Assembly: GCF_901933205.1 (NCBI RefSeq) | Contig: NC_044590.1 | Coordinates: 11,497,501 to 11,561,500, forward strand | DNA length: 64,000 nt | Source of the DNA: Camarhynchus parvulus | Taxonomy: Eukaryota; Chordata; Aves; Passeriformes; Thraupidae | Reading direction: 5' to 3' | Part shown: piece after piece, positions 59,516-64,000 of the stretch | Layout: each line of letters starts with the position of its first letter | Numbering within the stretch: position 1 is the first letter of the stretch | Program-made: the position numbers and the translations under genes | The notes under the pieces: model-generated | The model's database searches: none | The model's input: only the letters and a program-made list of their open reading frames with translations | What the model was told of the DNA's origin: nothing

Positions 59516-60114
59516 TCAGTGAGCTAAATGCTGCTTTGCCCTGATTGTTCAGCATACTTGGGGGTAAGATGTTACTATTTCTATACATTTTCTTGTGCTT
59601 CCCAAATAGATTTTGCTCACTGAACAGATTCCTGAGTAGATTTTTGCTGCAATGCCAAGGCTTTGCTGAAATCAAGCCCCTCACTAAAGTGTTGTACTGT
59701 GCAAGGCATTTACTCACACAGGAAATCCTGTATTTTCAGCAGGGAAGAGACTCTGTGTTAAACATCCTGCTCAGAATGCAGCTTTCTGAAATACATTTTA
59801 TTATAGAATATCGTGCTTTGCAGTAGCATCAGTAAATAAATATGTCTATGATACATATGGGTTTGTTTGGGATTTTTTTATGGGGAGGAGGGAAGTTCCT
59901 GGGGCTGAATGGAGGAGAAGCTGAGAAAAGGAAAGCCAAGACTGAATCCTATTTTTCTTCTACCAACTCTCTTGTCTGGGTGCCTTTTTAGCCAGGATGG
60001 CACCAGGACTGGAGCCTGAGCAGGGAGGGTTTCCCAAACCAGAGACCCCTGCAGCACCATCCCTCTGGAATGGCTGGCTGTGGATTGGGGCAGTTAAGGC
60101 TGTTGCAACCCTAT

Positions 60115-60255
60115 AATCTTAGAATCCAAGACTGGTTTGGGTAGGAAAGGATCTTAAAGTTCATCTCATTCCAATGCCCTGCCATGAGCAGGGAACCTTC
60201 CATCACATCAGGTTGGTCTAGTTGATCCCTCCCTGCCCAACCTGGCCTGGAACAG
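60115..60255 (-). mobile_element. CR1 LINE 3' fragment
   Basis: Minus-oriented and diverged: 'agaatccaagactggtttgg', 'aggatcttaaagttcatctc', 'gccatgagcagggaaccttc', 'cctgcccaacctggcctgga'. Confidence 0.7.
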
Positions 60256-60380
60256 ACGATGTCAAGATTTAGGTTTTATGATGGAGGCATCTCCTTCAGC
60301 ACAAAATCTGACTTTATGAGGTTATTTAATCTTTAAAAAGTGTAAAAACACCTAGTCCTGGAGGTAGATGTTGGGACTGA

Positions 60381-60667
60381 TGTCACCCTGATTTAAGTTT
60401 TTCTAAGCCTTCTGATGTTTACATTCTTGTAGCAAACTTTCTCACACACTTTATGTAAATAACTTGTTTTGCATTCTTTTATGAAGGAGGAGAAATTTGA
60501 TGGACTGTTGGTTTTGTCCAGTGTCATTGGAGAGGTGGCACTGTCACCATCCAATCCACTGTCACTTTTGGAAATCTATAAATGTTGGAGTCAGAAATTA
60601 AAAATTCTCTTTTTACCTTGAGAGAGCTGCATGTCCACATTGTGTTATTTCGTGTCCTACAGTGACA
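60381..60667 (+). mobile_element. Short solo LTR (~290 bp family), copy 3
   Basis: Starts TGTCACCCTGATTTAAGTTT and ends TACAGTGACA, with a perfect 6-bp duplication gactga (60375-60380 and 60668-60673). This is the best preserved of the three copies and defines the family ends. It shares 'gatggactgttggtttt' and 'cactgtcacttttggaaatc' with the copies near 19-20 kb. No coding sequence. Confidence 0.88.
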
Positions 60668-60999
60668 GACTGAGGAGCTCTGCCTGCTCTCTCCAGAGCT
60701 GCTCATCAGCCCTTGGTGTCATGGTGGCATCACTTCTGCACGAGCACATCCCCAACTCCAAATGAGGTAAATCTTTAAATTAGTATGAGGAGGGCCAAAA
60801 TACCCCCCTTGGCAAGTGTGAAACAGATCAGCTTGATGAGGGGAGGAGGAAGATGTTTGCTGGGTCTCCCATCTTTTCCACACACTTACAGAGACACCAC
60901 TCTCAAATTAGAACTGCACCTCTGTTGTGCTGGTTTTTAACTCTTTCTGAAATTCACATTGTATCTGGACTGGATATCTGGATATATCTGGATATTTTG

Positions 61000-61410
61000 T
61001 GGAGTATAAGAGCTGTGAGGAGCAGTTGAGGGAATTGGGGTTGTTTCCCCTGGAGAAAAAGAGGCTCAGGGGGTCCTTATCACCCTCTCCAATCACCTGA
61101 AGGGAGGTTGGAGCCAGATGGGAGATTTGTCTTTTCTCCCAAGTGATAGGACAAGAGGAGACAGCCTCAAGTTGCATCAGGGGAGACTCAAGTTGGGTGT
61201 TAGGAACGATTTCTTTGGTGAAAAAGTGGTGGAAATTTGGAACAAGCTGCCCAGGGAAGTGCCTGGAATTGTTCACAAAACAAGCAGATTTGGCACTTCA
61301 CAATATGCTTCAGTGAACACCATAGAACTCGGCCAAAGTTTAGATGTGATGGCCTTGGATGGCCAGAGTTGGGATGTGATTGATCTTTTCCAATGTTAAT
61401 TATTCCATGA
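61000..61410 (+). mobile_element. CR1 LINE 3' fragment (~410 bp)
   Basis: Plus-oriented: 'tgtttcccctggagaaaaag', 'caccctctccaatcacctga', 'gataggacaagaggagacag', 'gtggaaatttggaacaagct', 'ttgatcttttccaatgttaa'. The frame 61118-61399 is non-coding CR1 sequence translated. Confidence 0.88.
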
Positions 61411-64000
61411 ACTATATATCTCCTACACAGGTAAACAGAAACCCCTCCCTGCCTCACAAACATGGGAGTTACATGCATTTATTTTGGAATGTATATAGTA
61501 TGTAGACATATATATGACTGATTACAACAACAAAACCAAAAAAAATCAGACTTAGTCATAAATTATAACAACAGTGCTGCCAACCACCGGTATTTAAAAG
61601 TCAGCCCTCACAAAAACATGAGGTATTATCTTTCAGAAAAATAATATGTGTTCAGTTATTTATCTTCTGCTTTTCTGAGTCGTTGAAATGAATTTAAATC
61701 ATCTTTTCAAGGCTTTGTTCTTCACCATGAAGTAGAAACTTACTTTTAGGGGGGGAAAAAAAGCTGAATTTCTTGTGCTGGCAGAACTCCAGGGACCAGG
61801 ACTTTAAGGGAAAAAGCCCAAACAAATATAACGTGTGAACCGTATTAAAACTGCAAGAGTTGGCAACACTTTGACATAATAGAGTATTTTTATGCCAAAA
61901 CAACTGTGTGTGACAGGGATAAACTTGGCCACCATCACATTCCACTTCTCACTTCTCACATTTAACTCTTTGCTGCAGCCCCAGCTTTAAGCAGCTCTTT
62001 GTAGATGGATTTTCTAAAGCAGGAGCTGCTGGAGTGCTCAGGGTCAAAGTGTGCCCTTGAGCAATGTCTGCAGAGTCGTATTTACAGATTGTACTAACGA
62101 GATATCAAAGCTCCAACACCAGAGATAGCTGAAAGTAATATGAAAAAAAAAAGTCTCTTGCTAAAAGAAAACTGATGTAGAAGGGCAGAGGGAAAATTCA
62201 TTAGCTGGTAGTGAAAAGAATAATGGGCTTTAGAGCCAAATCTTTAGGTTCTTTCCAACACCAGCTGCTTTAGTAAATGGAATTTGCAATATTTAGGAAA
62301 GAGTAATTCCAGTGGGAACTGTTTCCCAGTTTTCAGATCTGCACATCAGTAGCTGCACGTGGCTGCCCCCAGGTGCATTCCCTGCCTCCTTCCAGGAGAT
62401 GGGATTTGATCTCACCAGAGTCCCTGGAGTTTAATTAAAATGCTGAATTCCTGCTCCTGCCTCAGCTGGCTAAATGCAGGTTGTGTGTGTGGGGTGAGGA
62501 TCACCCTCCTTGAGAAGGGCTTGGAAATGATGCACAGGAATGTGCCCATTCCACATTTTTTATTTACTCACACCCCCCTTGTCGCTTGCTGAGGCATCTC
62601 TGACCATCAGAAGGCAAAATAGGATCCCTCTTCTTCCCCATAATTGCTTTTCCTTTCTCCATTCCTGTTCTGGCATCTCTCCCAAAGCCAGGACCATTGC
62701 TGGTACCTGCTCAGGGGGTTGTTTGGAGTCTCTGTTCTTGGAGGTGATAGCAAAGCTCTGTTTTCCCTCAGAAAGTTTCCATCCCCATGGCATCCCAATG
62801 ATAGAGCATCTTCAACGAGCTGAGGCTCAAAGCAGAGAGCAAATAAAAGCCTGAAAATATGGTGTAAAAATTAACTTTTTTAAAAAATCAGTCCTGGGTT
62901 GTCTGGGTTTTGTAACTTCTAAAGGGTGTGAGGTTGATAATTCTGTATCATGGGTTTGTTTTTTTTTTTTTTTTTGCAGAGACAGAAGAGCTGGCAAGTA
63001 AAAAACTTTTAGCAGCCTCCACAAAGCACCAGCTAAGCTTTTCTTTCCTCCTTTGAAATAAACTAATGCAGTGAAACAAAGGCAAAAAAACCCATTTGGT
63101 CAAATAATTCCCTTGGCTGCAGCATAATCTTTTTTTTTAGGAATATCCAATGCTGTAAATAACTGGAATTTTATCAGGAGATTAAAGAAAACAAGCTCCC
63201 TTTCTTCCCTGAAAGAAAATGAGCTAAAATATCATTGACAGATGGCAATCTGAGACTGGAATACTTTATTACAAGCTGATGACACCATTTTCTCTCTCAT
63301 ATTACAAGTGTAAAAGGCAGGCACCTTTTACACGGCTGAGTGGAAAGAACCTGTTTAGCCAAGTGCTGCTCCTTGGTTCATTCCCCCATCTCAAGCAAGA
63401 GAAAAATACTCACTGTAATGTCACAATAAATCTGGTATTTATGAAAATGAGCCTGAGAGCCCCAGCCAGGCCAGGCACAGCTTCTCCCAAGGAAATTTCA
63501 TCTTCCTGCACATTTCTCTCCATCAGAGCTCTGTCCCTGCTCTGAGACACAGCAGCCAGCAGAGCCCTGCAGCCCCTTCCCAGCACAGCCTGCACAGCTC
63601 TGCTGCCTCATTTGGAGCTAAAAGTATCTTCTGAAAGACAAATAAACTGCTTTTTAATAGAGACCTGAGCAGCCTTTGAAGGTGGGACCCACAGTGACCC
63701 GTGGCACTTGAGTGGCTGCAGAAATTTTCATTCAAATACACGTTTCATTCCTTGTCTCATTTCAGCTCCTGGGTGGCTGCGCAACAGAAAGAAGAGCAAG
63801 GAGAATGAAATGGAAAAGAGGAGTTTTCAGGAGTTTTCAGGAGTTTTACAGTTCTCCTGTGTTGGAACCCAGGAAATTCCTCTGGCTGCCCTGGAGGACT
63901 CGAGACCCTGCCCGGGGGGCTCAGAGACCTTGGCACAGAGCCCAGGACCCCCGTGCCTTTGATTTTGACCCATGGAGCAAATTACCACCTTTATGTGAAG
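61411..64000. other. Unassigned intergenic sequence to the window end
   Basis: No exon, LTR or CR1 recognised. T-run at 62959-62976; three short copies of 'ggagttttca' at 63821-63850. Frames at 62540-62854 and 63708-63962 (+) have no domain or splice support. Confidence 0.3.

Noticed and set aside
61118..61399. 93-codon frame with protein-like text
   Set aside because: This is the non-coding 3' part of a CR1 element.

Overview
The window looks like a stretch of songbird (passerine) nuclear genome. The evidence is at least nine 3' fragments of the avian CR1 LINE, with the typical tail 'cttccaacc..atggttc' or its reverse, plus many compact solo LTRs. One ~360-480 bp LTR family appears seven times, and I recognise it as the kind that is very common in passerines (resembling the TguLTR5 group, named from memory only). 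There is no bacterial-style gene organisation, no CRISPR array and no operon. Almost every open frame longer than 60 codons is chance, repeat-derived or a product of high GC.

Only one gene is well supported: the 5' end of a minus-strand protein-coding gene inside a strong CpG island (about 9290-11080). Its first coding exon (9711-9780) encodes a signal peptide and ends at a perfect CAG|GTGAGT donor in phase 1, so the gene makes a secreted or type I membrane protein whose remaining exons lie leftward, mostly or wholly outside the window. A short upstream ORF (9794-9850), two consecutive G-quadruplex motifs (10170-10223) and a 30-bp GC minisatellite (10683-10973) lie in the promoter region. A phase-compatible exon 2 may lie at 4561-4734, but this is weak. 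Intron 1 also contains two CpG-retaining patches (6380-7080 and 8500-8790) that could be regulatory.

From 11.1 kb to 64 kb I see no convincing exon. This is intergenic or upstream sequence made of CR1 fragments, solo LTRs, minisatellites and unassigned AT-rich DNA. Target-site duplications could be read by eye for most LTRs: 6 bp for the seven-copy family and for two other families, 5 bp for an inverted pair at 26.6 and 28.7 kb. The LTR at 11160-11512 lies at the upstream edge of the CpG island in the same orientation as the gene and could act as an alternative promoter. Other notable simple-sequence blocks are a ~600-bp almost pure A/C tract (17180-17776), a 36-bp minisatellite (33453-33700), a 30-32-bp minisatellite (34996-35150) and a 275-bp (AATAT)n array (56061-56334).

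The genes do not form a pathway here. The window is best read as the promoter and first exon of one secreted or membrane-protein gene next to a repeat-rich gene desert.
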